Shown: piece after piece, positions 51,584 to 59,377 of the stretch
Layout: each line of letters starts with the position of its first letter
How positions within the stretch are numbered: the first letter of the stretch is position 1
Assembly (NCBI GenBank): GCA_029260075.1
Contig: JAJDDY010000069.1
Location: forward strand, 19,660 to 83,659
Direction: 5' to 3'
Length of the DNA stretch: 64,000 bases
From: Phycisphaerae bacterium
GTDB lineage: Bacteria > Planctomycetota > Phycisphaerae > UBA1845
Translations under genes and position numbers: made by a program
Notes under the pieces: model-generated
Databases searched by the model: none
Seen by the model: the letters and a program-made list of their open reading frames with translations, nothing else
Told to the model about the DNA's origin: nothing

Positions 51584-52162
51584 TCAGCTCGCGTCTTCGC
51601 CCATCAACTCACGCATTTTGTTACGCAGACGCCGGGTGATTCGAGACTTGGCCGTGTAGACCTGGTCGACGCTGATCTTCATCGTGTCCGCGACTTTTTT
51701 GACTGGCCATTCCTGGATCACGTGGTAGTCAAAAGCCCGATACGTGGTCTCCGCGACTTCGCCTCGGATGAGGTCGAGGCAGTAGCGCATGTGGCGTTTT
51801 TGCCATTGGCGTTCCCAAACTTCGTCGGGCGAGAGCTCGCGTTCCTGTGGCCGCTTGAAGTCGCCGCTTTGCGCGATCGGAACGCGCCGCTTCTTGAACA
51901 TGTCGTTGACTTTGTTGTTCGCGATGCGCCGCAGCCAATGTTTGAAGCCCCCTTTCTCCCGCACGTACTCGAAGGATGGCATCTTCTCGGTGAGCAGGGC
52001 CAAGCACTGTTGCGTGACCTCCTCGGCGTTCTCGCGGCTTAGTCCTCGGATTCGGGCATAGCGATAGAGCAGGGGCTGGTAGATGTGGAAGAACTCCCGC
52101 CAGCTTTCCTGGTCGCGGCAGTCTCGAACACGAAGAAGCAAACTGGGCCGTGTTGTGTCCAT
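51584..52162 (-). CDS. ECF-type RNA polymerase sigma factor
   Basis: About 192 residues from ATG 52162 (52174 also possible). Region 2: EFFHIYQPLLYRYARIRGLS and ENAEEVTQQCLALLTE with the FKHWLRRIANNKVNDMFKKR motif. Region 4: CLDLIRGEVAETTYRAFDYH and VIQEWPVKKVADTMKISVDQ with a C-terminal HTH. This is the compact planctomycete ECF type (related to ECF groups that act with serine/threonine kinases). No anti-sigma gene is adjacent. The regulon is unknown. Confidence 0.9.
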   Translation of the reverse strand: MDTTRPSLLLRVRDCRDQESWREFFHIYQPLLYRYARIRGLSRENAEEVTQQCLALLTEKMPSFEYVREKGGFKHWLRRIANNKVNDMFKKRRVPIAQSGDFKRPQERELSPDEVWERQWQKRHMRYCLDLIRGEVAETTYRAFDYHVIQEWPVKKVADTMKISVDQVYTAKSRITRRLRNKMRELMGEDAS

Positions 52163-52174
52163 GGATCGATCCAA

Positions 52175-52477
52175 ACGCCTCTGCCTGCGTCAACACGACA
52201 TCAACCGAAGAGAAGCCTGCGCGACGACGGTGACCATTGTACCGAAGAACCCACTTCGACACGAGGGTCAGCCTGAGAGGGTGGTTAAGAAAGCGCGATT
52301 AGAACCGAGCCGCGACTGTCAGGGAGCGGTGCTTGCACTTCGAACCGAACCGCTTCCTTACGGGCGCGGTTCTGAAAGAGACTTCCAATACACGTAATAA
52401 TACGCGGCGCATCGTGCCCGATCGGCGACGCAGCGCGGCACGCGGGTTAGGTACACGGCGTACCCAGCGAGCCGGTC
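52175..52477. other. Intergenic region with family A copy 12
   Basis: About 300 bases between minus-strand genes, holding family A copy 12. No gene seen. Confidence 0.55.
52302..52376. repeat. Dispersed palindromic repeat family A, copy 12
   Basis: GAGCCGCGACTGTCAGGGAG at the left and CTTCCTTACGGGCGCGGTTC at the right. The only copy found to the right of the island. Confidence 0.8.
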
Positions 52478-55471
52478 TTATGGACACTGACCTGCGTTCG
52501 TTACAGTTTGTGTGTCAAGCCAAGGCGCAAACGTATCCGCACCGTTCAGCGTGTCGATCAATCGAAGTAGGTCTACCGGCGCGGTAAGACCCGATCGATC
52601 CACGTCGCAGTTGTAGAGCCCCGGCAAAGGATTGCATGACCCTTCGATGCAACAAGTGATCAGACGGACAGCGTCGAGTTCGGTAGCCACGCCGTCGGCG
52701 TTCACGTCGGCTGGATGGGCTGTAAGTGTAAGGAAGCTGCCGTCGCCAGAATAACTGATCGTCGTGACCGCCGCGGGCGCGATGGCGTGCTCGAGCGCGA
52801 TGACATACGTACCGCCGCCAAGGTGCGTCACATTGACGATCGAGTTGGCACCGAGGATCGCGTCGACGTCGGTCTCGCACAGATCAAAGCATGCTTCGGC
52901 GCCTGGTAGCGCTGGGTTCAGCTTGATAATGATCGGTTCAGAAGGCGAGCCGATTCCAAAGCGCGGCAGCGGGCTTGCGAGGGCATGTGGCTGGCGGGCG
53001 TCGACGGTTCCGTTAGGTGGTAACGAAAGACCGATGTCGATCGTGGCTGTCGGGCAACCAACGCACACGTCGTCGGCGCCAACGCCGTTGCCCAAACAGA
53101 CGCTGCCCGCACCCGCCGGCGTGTTCGCAGTTTCCAGGCAAGCGAGCGGCGACGCGTCGACACACGAAGTATCAGTAGCGCAGCAAGCTTGAGCCGAGAC
53201 TGGCGCCACGACGATTGCGGCTTCGATGACCGCGTACGTTTGGCAAACCACCGGGTCGGGATAACCGTTCGTCAACAAGTCGGCGTCCGAAACAAACTCG
53301 ACACCGGCGACCATCGATCCGCCGGATGCGGCCGCGTAGATTGGTGCAAGCAGGGCGCCATACGAGAGTGGATCACCCTGGGCGGACAACACCCATGTGC
53401 CGCCGGGACCGATCGCCGGCGTGACGTCGTACACATCGGCAGACGCATTGGTTTCGACCGCATGTCGAATGTGGGCGTAGTTCACGTCGCCGAAATTCGG
53501 CGTCGTCGCCGGGTCAGCGTCTCCATCATGATTGTGATCCGGCCCGCGCACAAACCCCGGCGCGCCAACCTCGGCGCGGTCGGCGTCCGGATCGCTCAAC
53601 GCGATTTTGTTGTTCACCGAATCCACCCCGGCTACGGTGACGTAGTGTCCGCCGGTGCGCCGCCAGTCTACGACGAACCCGCTTCCGGGAACCACGTTGA
53701 CACCTTCGACATGGTAGAACCCGACCAGTAGCGTTACGCCTTGATCACCGGTCGCCACCCAGTCGACTACGGATGCAAACGTCGGTTCGCTCGTGACGGC
53801 CACTTGCATGAGTCCGTTCGCGTTGCTGTTGAGTATCGCTCGTACGCCGGCTGCAACGTCGTCGGCAAACGAACCAAGATAGGAACCGCCGTGTCCGTTT
53901 GGGCTTGCGCTTTGGGCATTGGTGGCCATGCGCTCGGCAAGGTTCTGAATCAACGGCGCATGATCCGTTCCCGACGTGGGCAGACCTGCAAATGGGAATC
54001 GTCGTCCCAGCCACACCAGCCCGTCGGCCACGGCCGCCGCCGCGTCGTACAAGTCGTCTACGCCGGTGGTCGCGTCGCCGTCGGAGTCGGCGTTGTCGTA
54101 GTCTAGGTTCTGATCCATGTCGGGGAGGTACCCGTCTGGCGCTCCGCCGTTGAAGTCTTGCCAGATCCACGTGTCCATAGGTGGTTCACACGCGTCGTCC
54201 ACACCATTGGCGTCGGCGTCAGTGCCACACATCGAGCCGACCGCCTGCGGCGCACCACCTTGCAATAAGCACTGCCGAGCTGTGCGCGTGATGCAGATCG
54301 GGGGCGGTCCACCACCGCAACAGGCGCGTTCGCTGTCACAGGCGTCCACATTAAGCGTATAGGTTCCAGTGGCGCCTTGGTGCCCCGCGATGCGAATGAA
54401 GTACGTTTCCCCTTGGATCACATCGAGAAGAATTGTTTCTCCCGGTCGACAGAATCCATCGTCGCTGCACGCAAGCTGCGTACCACCGCAGGAATCGAAG
54501 ATCGCCATGGTCGAGTCGAAGTCCGGCTGACATTGTTCAAACGCCGCGATCCCCGTGCAATCCGCCGTCCAGATATGCCAGATGTCCCGGAAGTCGTTGG
54601 TACCACACGTCGTAACGTCAGTGCCCACGGCCCCGACGCTCGTGGCCGTCAGAGGCTGGTTGGTGAATACTTCGACGGCGTCCACGCAGGCGTCGCCCGG
54701 GGGCGGATCGAATGGACAAATGAAATCGACGCAATCTTCATCTTCAAACCAGAGTTGGCCCAAATCGGAACACTGTGCTTGCTCACGGTTACCGAGGCAG
54801 GCGCCGGCTGCGCAGCATGCGCCGATCGGTCCGGGTGGATTGTCGCAAGAGATGAACACGTCGCCCGTACCCGACGCCGGAAACAATTGAGTGCCCACGC
54901 CACCGCCCACACGAATGGTATAGCATCCGCCCGCGACGACGGGCGTGGTGAACTGAGATTGCACGGAGCAGAAATCGTCGTTGCATGACTTGGCCGGCTG
55001 TCCGGGTGGACACCGACCGCAAACGTCATAGATCGCTACCTTGGAATCGTAATCGCCGCTGCACAGGCTTACCGTAAGGTCACCCGTACACGTCGCGTCG
55101 TATTCGTACCAGATGTCCTTCTGTATCTGTGTCGATCCGAAGTCTAGGCCACAGACAAGCGGCTCGTCCGGTCCGTCCGTAGTAGCCGCAAGCGTATTGA
55201 AGGCTGTAACGCCATCCAATATGAGAATCGCGTTGGCGCAGTTGTCGTTGACCGGTGTGCCCGCAACCGAACCGGACGCAGCCGATACACGAACGCTGTT
55301 CTTTGGCGCAGCCCCAGGATGTTTCACCGTCGACGAACGATCGGACGAGCGTCCGCCGCGTACGGCTCGTGTTTCGACTTGTCCGCCGTCACTCGATCGA
55401 GCGGGCGTGTCGACTGAGCACAACATCACTGCGGACGCCAAGAGCATGGCCAAAGAAAACCGATTGTGCAT
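52478..55471 (-). CDS. Large Cys-rich secreted protein with C39-like and dockerin-like regions
   Basis: About 997 residues from ATG 55471. Signal peptide MHNRFSLAMLLASAVMLCSV. Two pre-peptidase C-terminal-like beta domains (LTVSLCSGDYDSKVAIYDVC, FEQCQPDFDSTMAIFDSCGG) alternate with short Cys-rich linkers (GACCAAGACLGN, ACCGGGPPPICI). The middle region contains GFVVDWRRTGGHYVTVAGVD followed by IALSDPDAD, the His and Asp of a papain-like C39-type fold. The C-terminus ADVNADGVATELDAVRLITC with a second repeat is a dockerin-like EF-hand pair. Probably exported and cell-surface or matrix attached; a peptidase role is uncertain. Confidence 0.82.
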   Translation of the reverse strand: MHNRFSLAMLLASAVMLCSVDTPARSSDGGQVETRAVRGGRSSDRSSTVKHPGAAPKNSVRVSAASGSVAGTPVNDNCANAILILDGVTAFNTLAATTDGPDEPLVCGLDFGSTQIQKDIWYEYDATCTGDLTVSLCSGDYDSKVAIYDVCGRCPPGQPAKSCNDDFCSVQSQFTTPVVAGGCYTIRVGGGVGTQLFPASGTGDVFISCDNPPGPIGACCAAGACLGNREQAQCSDLGQLWFEDEDCVDFICPFDPPPGDACVDAVEVFTNQPLTATSVGAVGTDVTTCGTNDFRDIWHIWTADCTGIAAFEQCQPDFDSTMAIFDSCGGTQLACSDDGFCRPGETILLDVIQGETYFIRIAGHQGATGTYTLNVDACDSERACCGGGPPPICITRTARQCLLQGGAPQAVGSMCGTDADANGVDDACEPPMDTWIWQDFNGGAPDGYLPDMDQNLDYDNADSDGDATTGVDDLYDAAAAVADGLVWLGRRFPFAGLPTSGTDHAPLIQNLAERMATNAQSASPNGHGGSYLGSFADDVAAGVRAILNSNANGLMQVAVTSEPTFASVVDWVATGDQGVTLLVGFYHVEGVNVVPGSGFVVDWRRTGGHYVTVAGVDSVNNKIALSDPDADRAEVGAPGFVRGPDHNHDGDADPATTPNFGDVNYAHIRHAVETNASADVYDVTPAIGPGGTWVLSAQGDPLSYGALLAPIYAAASGGSMVAGVEFVSDADLLTNGYPDPVVCQTYAVIEAAIVVAPVSAQACCATDTSCVDASPLACLETANTPAGAGSVCLGNGVGADDVCVGCPTATIDIGLSLPPNGTVDARQPHALASPLPRFGIGSPSEPIIIKLNPALPGAEACFDLCETDVDAILGANSIVNVTHLGGGTYVIALEHAIAPAAVTTISYSGDGSFLTLTAHPADVNADGVATELDAVRLITCCIEGSCNPLPGLYNCDVDRSGLTAPVDLLRLIDTLNGADTFAPWLDTQTVTNAGQCP

Positions 55472-56058
55472 AGACCTACCCCTGACGCCGTACCCACTTC
55501 TTTCCCACATAGCTTCAGACCCCGTTGCTGTCGCGACTCAGAATCATCGCACCGCTTGGACACACTAGCGCCCCGTTCGCGCACGACAATCGAACGAGTA
55601 GACAACCAAGCGATCCCCTGACGGCGGCTTCCAACCCCCAAAGACGAGATGGCAAGCAACCCGATGCGATGAACCGATCGAAATCGGCACCGCGCCGGAA
55701 ACCCCCGCTGTGATGCCCATGAACATCCCCGCACGATCGACGGTCAAGTGCAGTGACCGAAAACCACGTACAGTCCAAGAGCCGACCTATCATACCCCCG
55801 TGGCTGGCACGAGCCAAATAGGAACCGCGTCGTCAATGGAGAAACGGAAGCGTGATCGGACGTACGCCGGACCCGTAGCCACGATGGACCACATCCGAGT
55901 TCCCATAACAACAGATCAGATGCTGTTGCGGAGATACGTCTCTGGAGCAATGCGGCATGATTTCGAGGCGCCGCCGTTCGCATTTGGAAGGTGAGCGAAA
56001 CGGTCGCGAAGCACGATATATGCGACAAGGGCTAAATCGACGCTGTAACGTGTGTCAT
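55472..56058. other. Intergenic region, no gene seen
   Basis: About 590 bases. Open frames here are short, overlap each other and lack ribosome-binding sites. No dispersed repeat is recognisable. It probably contains the promoter of the large secreted protein. Confidence 0.45.
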
Positions 56059-57195
56059 TCAGGCCACCGTCGGAGCGAAGGTAATGCAGTGGACCGGCGG
56101 AAGGTGGGTGGTGACGCACGCCCACTTATCGCCCTGGTTTTCGGACATCCAAACAGAACCGGTAGTGCTGCCGAAACAAAGTCGGTCGCCGGTTTCATCT
56201 ACGTCGAGGGCGTGACGAAAGGTGAGGTCGTAGGCATGCGTCTGCGGCAAGCCGTCGCGCAGCACGTCGCACGAGCGACCGCCGTCACGCGTACGCGCTA
56301 CCACGACGCGACCATCGACCGGAATTCGCAACTCATCCTTGATGGCTGGTATGAACCACGCCGTCTGCGGATCGGCAGGGTGAACCGCCACCGCGAAGCC
56401 GAACGTCGACGGCTCAATCGTAGTGATCTCGCTCCAGGACTTGGCGCCGTCGGTCGACCGGAACACGCCGTTGTGATGTTGAACCCAAAGCGTATCGGGA
56501 TCGGCTGCGCACTGGACCATGCAGTGCGGATCTTGAATGTCGGGGTCGTTGGACTGGTCAGGCGGCATGTACTCCGCGCGCATGCCATCGGCGTGACACT
56601 TCCACGTGGCGCCACCATCCATCGTGACCCACACGCCACCGCAGGAGATGGCCACCGCGACGCGTTGTGCATCGCGAGGGTCCACGCAGATCGAGTGGAT
56701 GGCTGGATAATCGAGACCGCCGCCGAACCATTTCTTGCGCGCCGGTTGATCCCACAACGAGCGAACCATCTCCCACGACGTGCCTCGATCTTCCGATCGA
56801 AACAGCCCACCCGGCATCGTACCGCACCAGAGCACGCCTGGTTGGTCGGCGCCACCTGCGGCGATGGACCAGATCAGCTCTGTGTTCCAGGGGATTTCGA
56901 TACCGGCCATCGGGCATCGATCGGGCTCGGCACCTTCCGGCGGACTGGGATATTTCGGTGTCGCGCACTCCGCCCAATCGCTCCGCCCGTCCGGACTTCG
57001 ATGAAGTTTGACGCCGTAGTGCCCGAGATTGACCGCCGCATATACAGTGCCGTCACGCTCATCGACATACACTATGGAAACCGAATCACCTAGGAGCGCA
57101 CTGTCCGTGACGCGCCATCGGTCCGGACCGCCGCTCGCGCCGCGTTCCATAGTGAATAGTCCCTTGCGTGTCCCAACAAGAAGTCGATCGCTCAT
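56059..57195 (-). CDS. BNR/WD40-like repeat protein (sialidase-fold, exo-alpha-sialidase-like)
   Basis: About 378 residues from ATG 57195. LLVGTRKGLFTMERGASGG, LFRSEDRGTSWEM, VWVTMDGGATWKC, VFRSTDGAKSWSEI and VWMSENQGDKWAC are Asp-box (BNR) blades, SxDxGxxW. No signal peptide is visible, so it may be cytoplasmic. Such beta-propellers resemble photosystem II stability factor Ycf48 and sialidase-fold proteins. No catalytic Arg triad is recognised, so sialidase activity is not claimed. Confidence 0.86.
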   Translation of the reverse strand: MSDRLLVGTRKGLFTMERGASGGPDRWRVTDSALLGDSVSIVYVDERDGTVYAAVNLGHYGVKLHRSPDGRSDWAECATPKYPSPPEGAEPDRCPMAGIEIPWNTELIWSIAAGGADQPGVLWCGTMPGGLFRSEDRGTSWEMVRSLWDQPARKKWFGGGLDYPAIHSICVDPRDAQRVAVAISCGGVWVTMDGGATWKCHADGMRAEYMPPDQSNDPDIQDPHCMVQCAADPDTLWVQHHNGVFRSTDGAKSWSEITTIEPSTFGFAVAVHPADPQTAWFIPAIKDELRIPVDGRVVVARTRDGGRSCDVLRDGLPQTHAYDLTFRHALDVDETGDRLCFGSTTGSVWMSENQGDKWACVTTHLPPVHCITFAPTVA

Positions 57196-57267
57196 ATCAC
57201 GCACCCGGACAAGTCCGGCTCCTAATTGACCTTATCGACGGCGTCTTCGAAACACGCACCAAGACCA

Positions 57268-57537
57268 CTATCCGCCGGACAGCGCCTGCATGACAAACAC
57301 TTCGGATCCATCCGCCACCGCGTCGTTCAATCCGCGCCGGTCCGCGATCGATTCACCATTAACGAATACGTTCATGTGGCGGCGAAGCGAACCTTGATCG
57401 TCGAGCACATAACCGCGCACCTGTGGATTGACACCAAACACAGCCTCAAGCACGTCACGTACTGTGCCGCCCGCCACATCAGCCGGAGGCGAAGTCACAT
57501 GGCGTTGCAGGTTCGCAGTAAATGTCACACTGACCAT
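57268..57537 (-). CDS. MoaD/ThiS-like sulphur-carrier protein
   Basis: 89 residues from ATG 57537 (MVSVTFTANLQRHVTSPPAD); ATG 57543 is also possible. The frame extends into a family B repeat upstream. VRDVLEAVFGVNPQVRGYVL, NVFVNGESIADRRGLNDAV and the C-terminal QALSGG match the ubiquitin-like sulphur carrier fold ending in Gly-Gly, the residue that becomes thiocarboxylated. It probably donates sulphur in molybdopterin, thiamin or a related pathway. No activating MoeB/ThiF gene is adjacent. Confidence 0.85.
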   Translation of the reverse strand: MVSVTFTANLQRHVTSPPADVAGGTVRDVLEAVFGVNPQVRGYVLDDQGSLRRHMNVFVNGESIADRRGLNDAVADGSEVFVMQALSGG

Positions 57538-57555
57538 AGGCATACCGATCCACCC

Positions 57556-57584
57556 GTGTGGCACCGGCTTACAGCCGATGATCC
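57556..57584 (-). repeat. Dispersed repeat family B, copy 7
   Basis: GTGTGGCACCGGCTTACAGC followed by CGATGATCC; directly 5' of the MoaD-like gene. Confidence 0.75.
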
Positions 57585-57690
57585 ATTGACGTCTTCCCCT
57601 ATTGGACTGAAGCGCAGTTCGTTGAAACGGGCTGACAACGTACCAGGATACCAGCCCGCTACCACGTGCGCCAACCATTCGCAAGGATGC

Positions 57691-58230
57691 TTACTGGGAC
57701 AACACCATGGCCAATTTGCGCCCGCGCGCGGTTAAGTTGTAATAAGTTGCAGGTGGATAGTCCTCAGACACAAGCCTCGCGACGATCCCAGCGTCCGGCA
57801 ACGCGCGCAGGGTCAGGGCCAATCCACGCGACGTCACCCCCGGAAGCGAGGCGCGAAGCTCGGAGAAACGAGACCGCCCGCCCCGCAGGACGTACGCGAC
57901 CGGCATCGACCACTTGTTCAGCCCGATCTTCGACACTCGCTGGGCTTCGAGCAGGTCCACCACCCGCCTACATAACGGTGCGATGCGGGCGCCGTCACGT
58001 GTCAGGCGATACTCCGGACGCATCGGATGGCCATGCCCCGGGTTGCGCTTGACCCAACCATGTCCGATCATCGCCTCAAGCGTGGTGCGAAGCGTATCGC
58101 GACCGACGCCGAGGCGTTGCGTTAGCGTGACGAACTTACCCCCGTCGGACTTCTGCAACTCCGCCAAGATGGGTGCGGACCAGCGGTGATGGAACAGCAG
58201 AATGAGCTGGCGTATTTTCTTGTCTTCCAC
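57691..58230 (-). CDS. HxlR-type winged-helix regulator, tandem domains
   Basis: 179 residues from GTG 58230; a longer frame to 58698 overlaps the VOC gene and is not credible. Two winged-helix units: residues about 3-70 (LFHHRWSAPILAELQKSDGG, TLRTTLEAMIGHGWVKRN) and about 100-170 (KWSMPVAYVLRGGRSRFSEL, GVTSRGLALTLRALPDAGIV). This W..P/VL.EL.....RF.EL..L.....LT.TL..L pattern is HxlR-like, but duplicated in one chain. Likely a cytoplasmic transcription factor. Divergent from the VOC gene 108 bases away, which it may control. Confidence 0.82.
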   Translation of the reverse strand: MEDKKIRQLILLFHHRWSAPILAELQKSDGGKFVTLTQRLGVGRDTLRTTLEAMIGHGWVKRNPGHGHPMRPEYRLTRDGARIAPLCRRVVDLLEAQRVSKIGLNKWSMPVAYVLRGGRSRFSELRASLPGVTSRGLALTLRALPDAGIVARLVSEDYPPATYYNLTARGRKLAMVLSQ

Positions 58231-58338
58231 GCCCGAATCGTACCTTGACACATAAAATATAGCAAGTATAAAAACAGTACATTGATTCGGGTCGACTGCT
58301 GGCCTGATCGCTCGAACGCTATGCCCGGAGATTGTGCG

Positions 58339-58716
58339 ATGGCAACACTCAACTACGACGGCGGATTGACATGTGCAATGAAGGTCACCGACCTCGACAA
58401 GTCGATTCAGTGGTATCAGGATATTCTGGGATTCGAAGTCCTGTACAAGATGGACGAAATGGGTTGGTGCGAAATGGAATCGGCCGTCGCTCGCGTCAAC
58501 ATTGGGCTGTCCCAGGTTGAAAAGGCCGGCGGCGAGGGCGGTGCGACGCTCACCTGGGGCGTCAAAGATCTCGACGCTGCGCGCGCCCAACTCGAATCGA
58601 ACGATGTGCGGTTCGACGGACCGACGCAGACCATTCCCGGGATGGTGAAGTTGGCCACGTTCTTCGATCCGGACGACAACGCCCTCATGTTGTTTCAAGA
58701 TCTACAAACGCAGTAA
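58339..58716 (+). CDS. VOC family (glyoxalase/dioxygenase superfamily) protein
   Basis: 125 residues from ATG 58339, with GGAG 9 bases upstream. GLTCAMKVTDLDKSIQWYQD and ILGFEVLYKMDE open the first beta-alpha-beta-beta-beta unit, and TWGVKDLDAARAQLESNDV with FFDPDDNALMLFQDL the second. Typical metal ligands of the fold (His/Glu) are partly replaced, so catalytic activity is uncertain. Activity could be isomerase, dioxygenase or resistance type. Divergent from the HxlR-like gene. Confidence 0.85.
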   Translation: MATLNYDGGLTCAMKVTDLDKSIQWYQDILGFEVLYKMDEMGWCEMESAVARVNIGLSQVEKAGGEGGATLTWGVKDLDAARAQLESNDVRFDGPTQTIPGMVKLATFFDPDDNALMLFQDLQTQ

Positions 58717-58801
58717 GCTCCGTTTTTCGTTGCGGCGTACGCCAAGGGAGGGAGCAGGCGTTCCGCGCGCTGGTGAGGTTATTTTTCTTGGGAGAGGTCA
58801 A

Positions 58802-59374
58802 ATGCGCCGTTCAAAGAAAATCGTATGGTGCGCCGCCGCTACGACGTCGGTCGCACTATGGGCGTCGGTCGCCGTAGCCGCGCCGTCGGCTGGCGGTGAC
58901 GAGCGCGAAGTCAACAAAGATCACAAGCGTCCGCGTCTCACCGACTTGGCGTGGATCCAGGGTCACTGGACCCTCGATCAAGGCGACGATCGTCTCGACG
59001 AAATCTGGAGCCCACCCGTCGGCGACAGCATGATGGGCGTTTTTCGTTGGATCAAAAAAGGCGGCAAAGTTTGGATGTTCGAGCTGCTGACCATCATCGA
59101 CGATGGCGACGCCATCTGGTTCCGGTTCAAGCACTTCGATCGAAAACTCCGCGGATGGGAAGAGAAAGACGAATCGATGCAGTTCCGTCTCGCCCGCACC
59201 ACGAACAAGGAGGCCGTGTTCGACAACCCGAAACCAGGTAACCCGCATCGCGTGATCTTCCGTCGATTAGGCGACGACAAACTTCTCGTGCGACTCGAGG
59301 GAGAAGACAAGGGCAAGCCGACGACTGCGGACTTCGTCTATCACCGCAAGAGCGCCAAGGCGCAACGTCCATAG
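58802..59374 (+). CDS. DUF6265-like secreted protein
   Basis: 190 residues from ATG 58802 with GGAGAGGTCAA upstream. Signal peptide KIVWCAAATTSVALWASVAV. LTDLAWIQGHWTLDQGDDRL, DEIWSPPVGDSMMGVFRWIK and FRFKHFDRKLRGWEEKDE match the DUF6265 (lipocalin-like) pattern in which W-G/GMWS-like motifs line a barrel. It is secreted with unknown ligand. It converges with the sulfatase gene, leaving only 3 bases between the stop codons. Confidence 0.85.
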   Translation: MRRSKKIVWCAAATTSVALWASVAVAAPSAGGDEREVNKDHKRPRLTDLAWIQGHWTLDQGDDRLDEIWSPPVGDSMMGVFRWIKKGGKVWMFELLTIIDDGDAIWFRFKHFDRKLRGWEEKDESMQFRLARTTNKEAVFDNPKPGNPHRVIFRRLGDDKLLVRLEGEDKGKPTTADFVYHRKSAKAQRP

Positions 59375-59377
59375 GTG

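Noticed and set aside
55957..57093. A 378-codon plus-strand frame opposite the BNR-repeat gene
   Set aside because: It is the antisense shadow of a clear BNR protein on the minus strand and has no recognisable domain.
56059..57195. Sialidase activity for the BNR-repeat protein
   Set aside because: Only Asp-box blades are visible; the Arg triad and other catalytic residues of sialidases are not recognisable.
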